This document shows, one piece after another, positions 8,848-17,474 of a stretch of DNA of 34,765 bases. A program made the translations under genes and the position numbers. The stretch covers positions 1 through 34,765 of the forward strand of contig CAZLVY010000019.1 in NCBI GenBank assembly GCA_964563125.1, read 5' to 3'. The notes under the pieces are model-generated. The model was not told where the DNA came from, made no database searches, and worked only from the letters and a program-made list of their open reading frames with translations. The DNA is from UBA1368 sp964563125. Lineage in GTDB: Bacteria > Bacillota > Syntrophomonadia > Syntrophomonadales > Syntrophomonadaceae. Position 1 is the stretch's first letter; each line of letters begins with the position of its first letter.

Positions 8848-9987
8848 TTAATTGCTCGTACGCAGCGGAACTAAAACATATAAATAATTATCTGCTTTTG
8901 GGTTTACTATTTTCGCAGGACCTAATGCTCCCGATAATTCTATACGTATTTCATCACATTCATCATCTAGTATTTTTACTATATCGAGAAAATAATTAGT
9001 ATTAAAAGCTATTCTAAAGTCTTTGTCTCCCTCTATAACTAAATTCTCAATTACTTCTTGGATTTCTCCCATAATTTCCGAAAAGCTTTCTACTACTGCT
9101 TCATTATCATTAAAACTAAATTGTACATGTTGAATTTTAGTTTTATCATCAGTAGGCATTATTTTAGCTCTTTCTAAAGTATTTGATAAAACATTGGCAT
9201 TTATTAATAATGTTGAGGAATATGAATTAGGAATAACCTGTTCGTAATTAGGATATTGGCCATCAATTATTCTGGATAGTAAAATGAAATTAGGATTGGA
9301 AAAAATTATGTTATTTTCGCTAAAAGAAATATCAATTAAATCATCCGAATCATCCAGTATTCTCATTAATTCATTTACACTTCGGGTTGGAATAATAAAA
9401 CTGATAGGTCCTGCAGTATTATTTTCCAGTTGATATGTATAATGAGCAAGACGATGGGTATCTGAGGCTATAACTCTAAGTATACCGTCTTCTTTTAAAT
9501 CAAAAAGGACACCAGTAAAAACTTGTCTGAAATGAGTCATAGCAGCAGAAAAAGAAGTCTTTCTAAACGCTTCTCGTAGAATTTTTTCCGGGACCGACAT
9601 TTTATGTTCTTGTTTTTCTAAAGGTAAATCTGGGTATTCATAATCACTATAAGTATTTATAAAGCCTGAGGATCGACCATATGTAATGTTTAATTTAGCC
9701 TTATCAGAGTTTAATTCGATCTGAATTAGTGAATCCGGGAGTAATTTTATAAAATCGGCAAAATAATGAGCATTTACTAGAACAGTACCTTCCTGTAAAA
9801 TTTCAATATTTTTAGTAGCTGCTTTTATCCCTATTTCCATATCAGTGGCAGTCATAACTAGTCCCTTTTCATTTGATACCTCCAGTAAAAGTCCTGATAA
9901 GACTGGTATAGTATTTTTTGTTGAAGCAGCACGATGAACTAAGGTAGTAAGTGAGGATAGTTCTTTTTTTTCAATACAAAATTTCAT
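8848..9987 (-). CDS. dnaN: DNA polymerase III sliding clamp (beta subunit)
   Basis: Ring-shaped processivity clamp that tethers the replicative polymerase to DNA, 379 residues in three repeated domains. The N-terminus MKFCIEKKEL, the SGLLLEV strand and the C-terminal YVLVPLRTSN are typical. The ATG at 9987 has AGGAGG seven bases upstream. It lies downstream of dnaA but is separated from it by 171 bases that hold the origin unwinding element. recF follows closely. Confidence 0.97.
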   Translation of the reverse strand: MKFCIEKKELSSLTTLVHRAASTKNTIPVLSGLLLEVSNEKGLVMTATDMEIGIKAATKNIEILQEGTVLVNAHYFADFIKLLPDSLIQIELNSDKAKLNITYGRSSGFINTYSDYEYPDLPLEKQEHKMSVPEKILREAFRKTSFSAAMTHFRQVFTGVLFDLKEDGILRVIASDTHRLAHYTYQLENNTAGPISFIIPTRSVNELMRILDDSDDLIDISFSENNIIFSNPNFILLSRIIDGQYPNYEQVIPNSYSSTLLINANVLSNTLERAKIMPTDDKTKIQHVQFSFNDNEAVVESFSEIMGEIQEVIENLVIEGDKDFRIAFNTNYFLDIVKILDDECDEIRIELSGALGPAKIVNPKADNYLYVLVPLRTSN

Positions 9988-10158
9988 TTTAACCCTCCTA
10001 AATTTTTTTATTTAACCAACGCATTATATTTTTATTTAATACTTATAAACAATTTAGTAGTAATAGTAGTAGGGGTCAAGAATATGTGTATAAGCTACTA
10101 TAACCATCATTTTTAAGCTATTTCTTTAGGTGGACAAGCTTGTTTATAAATAGCAGGT
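9988..10158. other. oriC, unwinding half (dnaA-dnaN intergenic)
   Basis: AT-rich spacer between dnaA and dnaN, the place of the unwinding element in Bacillus. On the plus strand a run of six triplets TAG-TAG-TAA-TAG-TAG-TAG (10055-10072) is followed by GGGG and then a consensus DnaA box, TGTGTATAA (10085-10093; reverse complement TTATACACA). Two one-mismatch boxes TTATAAACA lie at 10043-10051 (plus) and 10141-10149 (minus). The arrangement AT-rich, DnaA-trio, G cluster, box matches the published DnaA-trio model of bacterial origins. The spacing from trio to box (12 bases) is longer than I would expect. Confidence 0.75.
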
Positions 10159-11469
10159 TTAACCTGTGTAATTGGGATTAATTTTTCGACATAGTGATTC
10201 TATAGTTGATGCTAATTCTTGATCCAAAGTAAGTTCTTTTTCAAGCTTGTCATTGGCATGAATTACAGTTGTATGATCCTTGCCCCCGAATTGGTCACCA
10301 ATTTGGGGGTAGGAAGCATCAGTTAATTTACGGCATAGATACATAGCTACCTGTCGTGGAAAGACTATATGTTTATTTCTTTTTTTTGAGAGTAATTCAT
10401 TCATTTCTACTCCGTAATGCAAAGCAACAATTTTTTGGATATTTTCAATAGTAATTTTTTTAGGGCGCGGGGGTGGCAATATATCTTTTAAAGCTTCAGT
10501 TGCAGTTTCCATATTTAAAGTACGGTTAGTAATAGTAGCATAAGCAACCAATCTTATTAGTGCACCCTCTAATTCACGGATATTAGATTGGATATAATTG
10601 GCTATGTAATCTAATATATCAAAAGGAATATTTAAATTTTCAGTTTGAGCTTTCTTCCTTAATATTGCTATACGGGTTTCCAAATCAGGTGGTTGAATAT
10701 CAGTAATTAAGCCCCATTCAAAACGGGAACGAAGCCTGTCTTCTAAAGTAGGAATATTTCTGGGTGGACGGTCACTGGAGATTACAACTTGTTTATTAGC
10801 TTCATAAAGGGTATTAAATGTATGGAAAAATTCTTCTTGTGTCCTTTCTTTGCCGGCCAGAAATTGAATATCGTCAATTAATAACACATCAATATTACGA
10901 TATTTATTGCGGAAACCAGAGGTATTATCGTCCTTAATAGAACTGATCAACTCATTGGTAAATTGTTCTGATGACACATACATAACTGAGCAGGTCGGTT
11001 TTTTGGCTACAATATGTTGACCAATAGCCTGCATAAGATGAGTTTTACCCAACCCTACTCCGCCGTATATAAACAGAGGATTATAAGCTTTAAAAGGGGT
11101 TTCGCCAACTGCGTAACAAGCTGCATGGGCAAAACGATTGCTATTTCCCACCACAAAGGTATCGAAGGTATACTTGGGATTTAATGGTGAAAAGGCACTT
11201 TTTTTAGCTAAACTTACTTCTGTTGTAAGAACAATGCTTATGTTTTGATTAGTCAAAGCTCGAAAATTATTGTTCATTAAGTCTAAATATCGTGACTCAA
11301 TCCACTCTTTAGTTAAAGAGTTGGGAACTGTTAAGTAGATGCGGTCATCACGAAAGGTGTTGTATTTAAGCATTGAAAACCATATATCAAAGCTTGTATC
11401 ACCAATTTCCTGACGAATAGAAATTAAAACCTGATTCCAAACATTGGAATAGTCTTTTGACATGGACAT
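10159..11469 (-). CDS. dnaA: Chromosomal replication initiator protein DnaA
   Basis: AAA+ initiator that binds DnaA boxes and opens the origin, 436 residues. Domain I begins SNVWNQVLISIRQEIG. The Walker A is GGVGLGKTH, the Walker B is VLLIDDIQFL, and the C-terminal DNA-binding helix carries GGKDHTTVIHA. A longer frame opens at 11502, but the ATG at 11469 has AGGAGG six bases upstream and gives the normal N-terminus; the extra 11 residues come from the DnaA-box spacer. It is divergent from rpmH, and no clear promoter could be picked by eye. Confidence 0.97.
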   Translation of the reverse strand: MSMSKDYSNVWNQVLISIRQEIGDTSFDIWFSMLKYNTFRDDRIYLTVPNSLTKEWIESRYLDLMNNNFRALTNQNISIVLTTEVSLAKKSAFSPLNPKYTFDTFVVGNSNRFAHAACYAVGETPFKAYNPLFIYGGVGLGKTHLMQAIGQHIVAKKPTCSVMYVSSEQFTNELISSIKDDNTSGFRNKYRNIDVLLIDDIQFLAGKERTQEEFFHTFNTLYEANKQVVISSDRPPRNIPTLEDRLRSRFEWGLITDIQPPDLETRIAILRKKAQTENLNIPFDILDYIANYIQSNIRELEGALIRLVAYATITNRTLNMETATEALKDILPPPRPKKITIENIQKIVALHYGVEMNELLSKKRNKHIVFPRQVAMYLCRKLTDASYPQIGDQFGGKDHTTVIHANDKLEKELTLDQELASTIESLCRKINPNYTG

Positions 11470-11702
11470 ACTGAACCTCCTGTTTAAATGTGGAAAAACC
11501 ATTGTGGATAAAAAAATTTATGTGAATATCTATTAAATGGCTTTAAAACCTGTTAAATCAGACAAAAGTAAAAATATAGTTTAATAATAGCAGATAAAAA
11601 TTACAATTAGAAGTATTTAACCAAGCCTATTTTCTTGACATTCACCCGTATAAGTAAATATAATTATATAGTCTTTGAAAACATTAGGGAGGCTTAATAA
11701 TA
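11470..11702. other. oriC, DnaA-box half (dnaA-rpmH intergenic)
   Basis: Divergent spacer of 233 bases. It holds a perfect DnaA box TGTGGATAA at 11503-11511 (reverse complement TTATCCACA), a relaxed-consensus box TGTGGAAAA at 11489-11497 (TTTTCCACA) and a one-mismatch box TGTGAATAT at 11521-11529. All three point the same way, just upstream of dnaA, where DnaA could also control its own gene. The right side carries the rpmH promoter. Confidence 0.8.
11635..11664 (+). promoter_or_regulatory. SigmaA promoter of rpmH
   Basis: Perfect TTGACA (11635-11640) and perfect TATAAT (11659-11664) with an 18-base spacer, about 38 bases before the rpmH start codon. It probably drives rpmH, rnpA and the following genes. 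Confidence 0.9.
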
Positions 11703-11837
11703 ATGAAACAAACATATCAACCAAAAAATCGGCAGAGAAAAAAAGTGCACGGTTTCAGACAAAGAATGTCTACAGCTGCAGGAAGAGCAGTTATAGCTAG
11801 GAGAAGGAAAAAAGGAAGAAAAGTTCTTTCCGCATAA
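11703..11837 (+). CDS. rpmH: 50S ribosomal protein L34
   Basis: A 44-residue, very basic protein beginning MKQTYQPKNRQRKKVHGF, with RMSTAAGRAVIARRRKKGRK, the full L34 signature. It is a structural component of the large ribosomal subunit. The ATG at 11703 follows an AGGGAGG site at 11685-11691. The stop codon overlaps the 5' arm of a hairpin before rnpA. Confidence 0.98.
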   Translation: MKQTYQPKNRQRKKVHGFRQRMSTAAGRAVIARRRKKGRKVLSA

Positions 11838-11870
11838 AGGTCGTATTTCACGACCTTTTATTTTCTCTTA
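11836..11870 (+). terminator. Hairpin between rpmH and rnpA (terminator or attenuator)
   Basis: AAAGGTCGT (11836-11844) pairs perfectly with ACGACCTTT (11850-11858) around the loop ATTTC, followed by TTATTTTCTCTT. The 5' arm includes the last two bases of the rpmH stop codon. It probably reduces read-through so that L34 is made in excess over the RNase P protein. Confidence 0.7.
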
Positions 11871-11883
11871 TAGAAGGGTTTAA

Positions 11884-12219
11884 ATGATTGATAAGGAATT
11901 TAGAATAAGAGAAAGCAAACAATATAATAATATATACCAAAAAGGTAAAAAATTTATGGGCAAATGCCTGATTGTTTTTATTATAGAAAATGATTTAGGT
12001 ATTAATCGTTATGGGATTGTTACCAGTAAAAAAATCGGCAATGCTATAATCAGGAACAAAGCTAAACGCAGGTTAAGAGCGCTGGTTAAAGAGAACCGAC
12101 TGAAATTAAAACAGGGTTATGATATGGTTTTGGTTTGTAGGCCATTGATTAGCAAAGTTAATTACAGTCAAATAGAAAAAGATCTAATTATAGTCATGAG
12201 GAAAATAGGGCTATGGTAA
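11884..12219 (+). CDS. rnpA: Ribonuclease P protein component
   Basis: Protein subunit that helps RNase P RNA bind precursor tRNA and release the 5' leader, 111 residues. The RNP motif KKIGNAIIRNKAKRRLR (about 43-59) is the family hallmark. The N-terminus FRIRESKQYNNIYQKGKKF is also typical. The ATG at 11884 has GAAGGG upstream. The last codons overlap the yidD start by seven bases. Confidence 0.97.
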   Translation: MIDKEFRIRESKQYNNIYQKGKKFMGKCLIVFIIENDLGINRYGIVTSKKIGNAIIRNKAKRRLRALVKENRLKLKQGYDMVLVCRPLISKVNYSQIEKDLIIVMRKIGLW

Positions 12220-12422
12220 AAAGTTTTTTTGTTATTCTAATAAAATTGTATCAAAAAGTAACCTTTTTTAAACCTGCTTCTTGTCGTTTCTATCCATCAT
12301 GTTCTACTTATTCTATGCAAGCTATTGAAAAATATGGTGCAATAAAAGGAGGCTGGTTAACTTTTCAAAGAATAACAAAATGTCATCCTTGGCACCCGGG
12401 TGGATTTGATCCAGTGCCTTGA
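12213..12422 (+). CDS. yidD: Membrane protein insertion efficiency factor YidD
   Basis: Small membrane-associated protein of 69 residues that supports YidC-dependent membrane insertion. It carries the conserved CRFYPSCSTYSMQAIEKYG block (with two Cys) and the RITKCHPWHPGGFDPVP tail that define the family. It overlaps rnpA by seven bases, as in many bacteria, so translation may be coupled. yidC follows after 165 bases. Confidence 0.96.
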   Translation: MVKSFFVILIKLYQKVTFFKPASCRFYPSCSTYSMQAIEKYGAIKGGWLTFQRITKCHPWHPGGFDPVP

Positions 12423-12540
12423 GTAAAAAAAGGATTAGTAATTTAAATCTAGAGAATAATCTATAAAGAGTTTCAAGGTACATTATTTTCGTGTATATCA
12501 ATAACGGAGTAAGGGACAATTGAGCTCTGGTTTATTAATA

Positions 12541-12555
12541 AGGAGGTGACCTCCT
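12541..12555. repeat. Perfect palindrome AGGAGGTGACCTCCT upstream of yidC
   Basis: Seven-base inverted arms around one G. The left arm is a perfect ribosome-binding sequence, but no start codon in the yidC frame follows it at normal distance because that frame is closed at 12573. It lies 32 bases before the yidC TTG. It could be an operator, a decoy ribosome site or part of a leader structure; the sequence alone does not decide. Confidence 0.5.
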
Positions 12556-12587
12556 GCAGCGTATTATACGTTTAGCAGGGATTTAAT

Positions 12588-13475
12588 TTGTCGTTGTGGA
12601 ATGCATTTGTTTCATGGTTTAGTGATGTTATCCAATTTATGTACGGTATAACCGTATCTATTGGTTTGCCCAATTATGGACTAGCAATAATTCTAATGAC
12701 TATACTTATTAAGTTAATTATGTTTCCACTTACTCAGAAGCAGATGAAATCAATGCGGGGTATGCAAGAAGTTCAACCTAAAATGAAAATCATTCAGGCA
12801 AGATATAAGGATGAACCCCAGGTTATGCAATCGAAAATTATGGAATTATACAAGCAGCATGGAGTAAGTCCTTTCGGGGGTTGTATGCCCCTTTTAATTC
12901 AGATGCCTATATTTATAGCATTTTATCGTTCACTTTTTGGCTTCGAATTTAAAGAAGTTGCTCACGCTGCTTTTCTGGGCATAAGTAACATTGGTGAATC
13001 AGTTTGGGCTCTGACTATAAATAATGGCGAAATTTGGACTTTATATATACCTGTTTTGGCTGGTTTAACTACCTATCTGCAACAAAAAATATCTACCATT
13101 GATACTAAAGACCCAACACAAAAAACTATGTTATATATGATGCCGGTATTTATGGGTTGGATTGCAGCAACTATGCCTGCTGGTCTACCAATTTACTGGA
13201 TTGTATTTAACATTTTAGGTATTCTCCAGCAGCTTTATGTTAATAAATCACATAATATTATGAAAACAAATCAGGTCATCAAGGAAATTGAAACAGAGGA
13301 CGAGAGAAAGACGACGGAGAAACAAGAAACGCAAAACACTTCTACTGCAAGTAATATAGTAGAGCAAAAGGAAACCAAAAAGGATTCTACGGTAGAAGAG
13401 GTAGCAGGGAGGGACAAAGGAGGAAAGAAAAAAGATGGAAGACCAAGCAGTGGAAAAAAGAGGAAAAAACGTTGA
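12588..13475 (+). CDS. yidC: Membrane protein insertase YidC/OxaA
   Basis: Integral membrane insertase that folds proteins into the cytoplasmic membrane with or without SecYEG, 295 residues, the short Gram-positive form. Hydrophobic segments lie at about 27-48, 97-117, 150-168 and 180-217, with the conserved GVSPFGGCMPLLIQMPIF block between. The groove residue that is Arg in E. coli (366) and Bacillus SpoIIIJ (73) is Lys42 here (TILIKLIMFPLT). There is no obvious lipoprotein signal. The tail (about 220-295) is hydrophilic and ends in a Lys/Arg-rich stretch that could contact ribosomes. The start is TTG at 12588 with AGGGA six bases upstream; no ATG is available nearby. jag begins inside its last 41 bases. 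Confidence 0.93.
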   Translation: MSLWNAFVSWFSDVIQFMYGITVSIGLPNYGLAIILMTILIKLIMFPLTQKQMKSMRGMQEVQPKMKIIQARYKDEPQVMQSKIMELYKQHGVSPFGGCMPLLIQMPIFIAFYRSLFGFEFKEVAHAAFLGISNIGESVWALTINNGEIWTLYIPVLAGLTTYLQQKISTIDTKDPTQKTMLYMMPVFMGWIAATMPAGLPIYWIVFNILGILQQLYVNKSHNIMKTNQVIKEIETEDERKTTEKQETQNTSTASNIVEQKETKKDSTVEEVAGRDKGGKKKDGRPSSGKKRKKR

Positions 13476-14061
13476 TGAAGCTATAAAAGCGGCTTTAGAA
13501 GAACTAGGCTGCGAAATCCAGGATGTTGTTATAGAAATTATTGAAGAGCCTAGTAAAGGAATATTAGGAATAGGTAAAAGGCCGGCTATAGTAAGAGTAT
13601 CAATCATAGATAACCCAGAACAGGAAACATGCAAGGTCCTTGAAACTTTATTACACAAGATGAAAGTGGACTATCAGATTGCAAATGTTGAACATAATGA
13701 TGGCAAAGTAAGAATAAACATTGTGGGAAAAGACATGGGACTCCTGATTGGGCGCAAAGGGGAAACATTGAATACTTTACAGTACATGGTAGGGTTAATA
13801 ATCAACCGCAAACGGGAAGATAGGATAAGGGTAATTTTGGATGTAGAAGATTATCGTAAAAAAAGAGAGGAATCTCTGGAAGCGCTTGCAATAAGATTAT
13901 CAGAGAAGGTAAAAGAGACGAAAAAAAATGTAGTTATGAGGCCTATGAGTTCACAGGAAAGAAGAATAGTGCATACTGTCCTGCAAAACGATCCTAATAT
14001 TACTACATATTCGATCGGAGAGGAACCTAACCGAAAACTAGTAATAACTCTTAAAAAATAA
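13435..14061 (+). CDS. jag: RNA-binding protein Jag/KhpB (EloR)
   Basis: Cytosolic RNA-binding protein of 208 residues, linked in other Firmicutes to cell elongation and partnered with KhpA. Domains in order: Jag-N (about 1-55, with SKGILGIGKRPAIV), a KH domain with GLLIGRKGET (about 102-111), and an R3H domain (about 150-208) with MSSQERRIVH. The ATG at 13435 has GGAGG about 11 bases upstream, and the frame overlaps the yidC end by 41 bases, so the two are translationally linked. A terminator follows eight bases after the stop. Confidence 0.95.
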   Translation: MEDQAVEKRGKNVDEAIKAALEELGCEIQDVVIEIIEEPSKGILGIGKRPAIVRVSIIDNPEQETCKVLETLLHKMKVDYQIANVEHNDGKVRINIVGKDMGLLIGRKGETLNTLQYMVGLIINRKREDRIRVILDVEDYRKKREESLEALAIRLSEKVKETKKNVVMRPMSSQERRIVHTVLQNDPNITTYSIGEEPNRKLVITLKK

Positions 14062-14069
14062 TTATCAAA

Positions 14070-14090
14070 GGCCCGAAAGGGTCTTTTTTA
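14070..14090 (+). terminator. Intrinsic terminator after jag
   Basis: GGCCC pairs with GGGTC around a GAAA tetraloop (14070-14083), followed by TTTTTTA. It separates the rpmH-jag unit from mnmE. Confidence 0.8.
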
Positions 14091-14182
14091 TTTTATTTTC
14101 ATCTATTATTAATAGGTATAGCCCTAATTATTTTGTTAAGATGTTTGTAGGAAGCAAAAAAATTAAAAAGGAATGTTTATAA

Positions 14183-15559
14183 GTGTTAAATGATGATATA
14201 GCTGCAATTTCAACTCCTCCTGGGGAAGGAGGAATAGCAATAGTACGATTAAGTGGACAAAATGTAATTTCTAAAACTGCAGCAATTTTTAAATCCTATA
14301 AGATGGCTAAGAACATTGAAAATCAAACCAGCCATACTATGACTTTAGGATGGATATTAGACGATAGAGGCGATATGATTGATGAAGTATTAATCAGCAT
14401 AATGAAAGAGCCTCATAGTTACACGGGGGAAAATATTGTCGAAATAAACTGTCATGGTGGTACTCTACCAGCGCGGCGCTGTCTGGAAGCGGTATTAGGC
14501 CAAAATATTAGACTCGCTGAACCCGGGGAGTTTACCCGCCGCGCATATCTTAATGGTCGTCTGGATGTAAGCCAGGCGGAAGCAGTTATTGATGTAATTA
14601 GAGCGAAATCGGATCAAACACTTAAGCTAGCTTTAAAGCAATTGCATGGACATAATAGCCAACATATAAAGCTTTTGGAGGAGCAGCTTCTGGGTGTAAA
14701 TGCACTCATTCAGGCTAGTATTGATTTTCCTGATGATGTTGGAGAGGTAGACTATTATGAGGTCAATTATCGTCTTAACCAAGTAGATAAAAGCATTGGA
14801 CGAATTCTTTTAGCATCGCAAAGAGCGGAGGTCTACCAGCAGGGCATTAGTATTGCTATTATTGGTAAACCCAATGTGGGTAAATCAAGTTTACTAAATG
14901 CTTTACTAAAAAAAAATCGGGCAATTGTTACTGATATTCCAGGTACTACCCGTGATATTATAGAAGACTATATAACTATAGCAGGGATACCGGTCAAATT
15001 AATTGATACGGCAGGTATTCGTATTACTGATGATATTGTTGAACGACTTGGTGTACAAAAATCAGAAGAAGTTATTCAGGCAGCTGATTTAGTTATTTGG
15101 ATGCTCGACTTTTCTGCAGGTATAACCGCACAAGATATGGCAATTTATAAGAAAACAAACGGAAAAAAACGGATAGTATTAGTTAATAAAGAGGATTTGG
15201 AAGCAAACATCAGTGAAAAAGAATTAGTAGAATTATTTACGGGAGACATTATTATTAGAGCATCAGTAAAAGAAGAATCCGGTTTGGACGACTTGGAAAA
15301 GTATATAGCGGAAATGGTTGTATCGGGAGAAGTTACACAAGATGATTTAGAAATAATGCTAAATATACGCCATAAAAATGCTTTACTAAAAGCGCAAATG
15401 CATATTGGCGAGGCTATGCGTTTAATTAATGATATTCCCCTCGATTGTCTAATCATTGATTTAGGAATAGCTTTAGAATTACTGGGAGAGCTTACTGGTA
15501 AAAACATAAAGGAAGAAGTTATTGACCGTATCTTTCATGATTTTTGTATAGGTAAGTAA
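14183..15559 (+). CDS. mnmE: tRNA modification GTPase MnmE
   Basis: GTPase that works with MnmG to add the carboxymethylaminomethyl group to the wobble uridine of some tRNAs. It has 458 residues. The N-terminal tetrahydrofolate-binding domain begins DDIAAISTPPGEGGIAIVR. The G domain has GKPNVGKS (228-235), the DTAG motif and NKED. The protein ends in CIGK, with the essential Cys455. The start is GTG at 14183 with AAGGA ten bases upstream. mnmG follows after 37 bases. Confidence 0.97.
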   Translation: MLNDDIAAISTPPGEGGIAIVRLSGQNVISKTAAIFKSYKMAKNIENQTSHTMTLGWILDDRGDMIDEVLISIMKEPHSYTGENIVEINCHGGTLPARRCLEAVLGQNIRLAEPGEFTRRAYLNGRLDVSQAEAVIDVIRAKSDQTLKLALKQLHGHNSQHIKLLEEQLLGVNALIQASIDFPDDVGEVDYYEVNYRLNQVDKSIGRILLASQRAEVYQQGISIAIIGKPNVGKSSLLNALLKKNRAIVTDIPGTTRDIIEDYITIAGIPVKLIDTAGIRITDDIVERLGVQKSEEVIQAADLVIWMLDFSAGITAQDMAIYKKTNGKKRIVLVNKEDLEANISEKELVELFTGDIIIRASVKEESGLDDLEKYIAEMVVSGEVTQDDLEIMLNIRHKNALLKAQMHIGEAMRLINDIPLDCLIIDLGIALELLGELTGKNIKEEVIDRIFHDFCIGK

Positions 15560-15596
15560 TCTTAAACATTATTTTTTTAGGCATAGGAGGATATAA

Positions 15597-17471
15597 ATGA
15601 TTTATGAGGCGGGTAGTTATGATGTAGTAGTAATAGGTGCAGGACATGCTGGTTGTGAAGCTGCCCTGGCAGCGGCTCGTATGGGATGCAGTACATTGCT
15701 GATCACACTGAGCATGGAAAACATTGCCCTGATGCCATGTAATCCGTCAGTCGGCGGACCAGCTAAAGCGCAGCTTATAAGAGAAATAGATGCACTAGGC
15801 GGGGAAATGGGTATAAATATTGATAAGGCAAATGTACAGGTCAGGATTATAAATACGGGTAAAGGACCAGCCGTGCAAGCTTTAAGAGCTCAGGCTGATA
15901 AATATGAATATTATAAAGAAATGCTCAAGACTTTGCTTGATCAGAAGAATCTTAATTTATTAATGGCAGAGGTTGAGGAAATAGAAACTGAAGAGCAAAA
16001 GGTTAAAAGCATTTTGACCAAAACTGGGGCTAAATACTATTGCAAAACAGTAGTAATTACTTCCGGAACTTATCTAAAAGGCCGCATAATAATAGGTGAT
16101 ATTGCCTTTGCGGGAGGCCCTGGTAATCAATTTCCTGCGGTTAAATTATCTGATAACCTGGAAGCGCTGGGACTACAATTAGGACGTTTCAAAACAGGAA
16201 CCCCACCACGTATCGATAAAAAGAGCGTAGACTTTTCCGTTATGGTTGAACAGCCAGGAGATGATAGGAAGCTGACATTTTCCTATATTAGTCCTCAACC
16301 AGAAAGAAAGCAGCTTTCTTGCTGGCTAACCCACAGTACTGTTAAAACGCATCAAATAGTCATGGATAATCTTGACCGGGCACCTTTATTTACGGGGACA
16401 ATAACTGGCAAAGGTCCAAGATATTGCCCATCATTTGAAGATAAAGTTGTTCGATATTCCCATAAAGAATCACATCAGTTATTTGTTGAACCAGAAGGGC
16501 GCGCAACAGATGAAATGTATGTACAGGGATTAAATACCAGCTTACCGGAGGATGTTCAGATTAAAGTTTTACAGAGCATACCGGGTTTGGAAAATGTTCG
16601 TATTATACGTACCGGATATGCAATTGAATATGATTATGTTATTCCTTCGCAATTGAAGCTATCTCTGGAGACAAAGAAAATTGCCGGATTATTTACAGCC
16701 GGGCAAATTAATGGAACATCAGGATACGAAGAGGCAGCAGCACAAGGTTTAATTGCTGGTATAAATGCAGCACTCAAAGTTAAGAATGCTGAGCCCTTTA
16801 TCCTGAAAAGAAGTGAAGCCTATATAGGAGTTATGATTGATGACTTAGTTACTAAAGATATTGATGAACCGTATCGCTTGTTAACTTCCAGGGCAGAGTA
16901 CCGATTATTATTACGACAGGATAATGCCGACCTGCGACTTACTGAAAAAGGCAGAGAATTAGGATTGGTAACTGATTATAGATGGCGACTTTTTCAAAAG
17001 AAAAAGAATTTACTGGCTGAGTTTATATACAAATTGCAACAGACTACTTTCACACCAGCTGATGAGTCCATAGCAGCATTTCTAAAGAGTAAAGGATGTG
17101 CCCCGCTAAAAGATCGCATTTCACTATGGGAACTACTCCGCAGACCCGAGATTAAAATACAAGACTTTTGTGAACTTAAATTAATAGTATTACAAGATAT
17201 AGATATTTTAGAAAAAATAGAAATACAAGCTAAATATGAAGGATATATAGAAAAGCAAAAAGAACAGGTGGTCCGTTTTGAAAAAATGGAAAACAAACCA
17301 TTAGCTGCGGACATCGATTATAAAGAAGTCTATGGTCTATCAAATGAAGCCAGACAAAAACTTGAAAAGATAAGACCGACTTCGATAGGCCAGGCATTAA
17401 GGGTTTCAGGAATTAATACAGCTGATATAAATGTTTTATTAATATTTTTAGAGAAAAAAAGAAGGAAATAG
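15597..17471 (+). CDS. mnmG: tRNA uridine-5-carboxymethylaminomethyl modification enzyme MnmG
   Basis: FAD-dependent partner of MnmE in wobble-uridine modification, 624 residues, normal length. The dinucleotide-binding motif VIGAGHAGCEAALAAARMG is at about 12-30, followed by MPCNPSVGGPAKAQ, and the family blocks GRFKTGTPPRI and NGTSGYEEAAAQG are present. The C-terminal helical domain binds MnmE. The ATG at 15597 follows AGGAGG by seven bases. It is three bases from rsmG and co-transcribed with mnmE. Confidence 0.98.
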   Translation: MIYEAGSYDVVVIGAGHAGCEAALAAARMGCSTLLITLSMENIALMPCNPSVGGPAKAQLIREIDALGGEMGINIDKANVQVRIINTGKGPAVQALRAQADKYEYYKEMLKTLLDQKNLNLLMAEVEEIETEEQKVKSILTKTGAKYYCKTVVITSGTYLKGRIIIGDIAFAGGPGNQFPAVKLSDNLEALGLQLGRFKTGTPPRIDKKSVDFSVMVEQPGDDRKLTFSYISPQPERKQLSCWLTHSTVKTHQIVMDNLDRAPLFTGTITGKGPRYCPSFEDKVVRYSHKESHQLFVEPEGRATDEMYVQGLNTSLPEDVQIKVLQSIPGLENVRIIRTGYAIEYDYVIPSQLKLSLETKKIAGLFTAGQINGTSGYEEAAAQGLIAGINAALKVKNAEPFILKRSEAYIGVMIDDLVTKDIDEPYRLLTSRAEYRLLLRQDNADLRLTEKGRELGLVTDYRWRLFQKKKNLLAEFIYKLQQTTFTPADESIAAFLKSKGCAPLKDRISLWELLRRPEIKIQDFCELKLIVLQDIDILEKIEIQAKYEGYIEKQKEQVVRFEKMENKPLAADIDYKEVYGLSNEARQKLEKIRPTSIGQALRVSGINTADINVLLIFLEKKRRK

Positions 17472-17474
17472 CTG

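Noticed and set aside
12322..12519. Minus-strand frame across the end of yidD and the spacer
   Set aside because: No ribosome site, overlaps a well supported gene, and the translation has no recognisable family.
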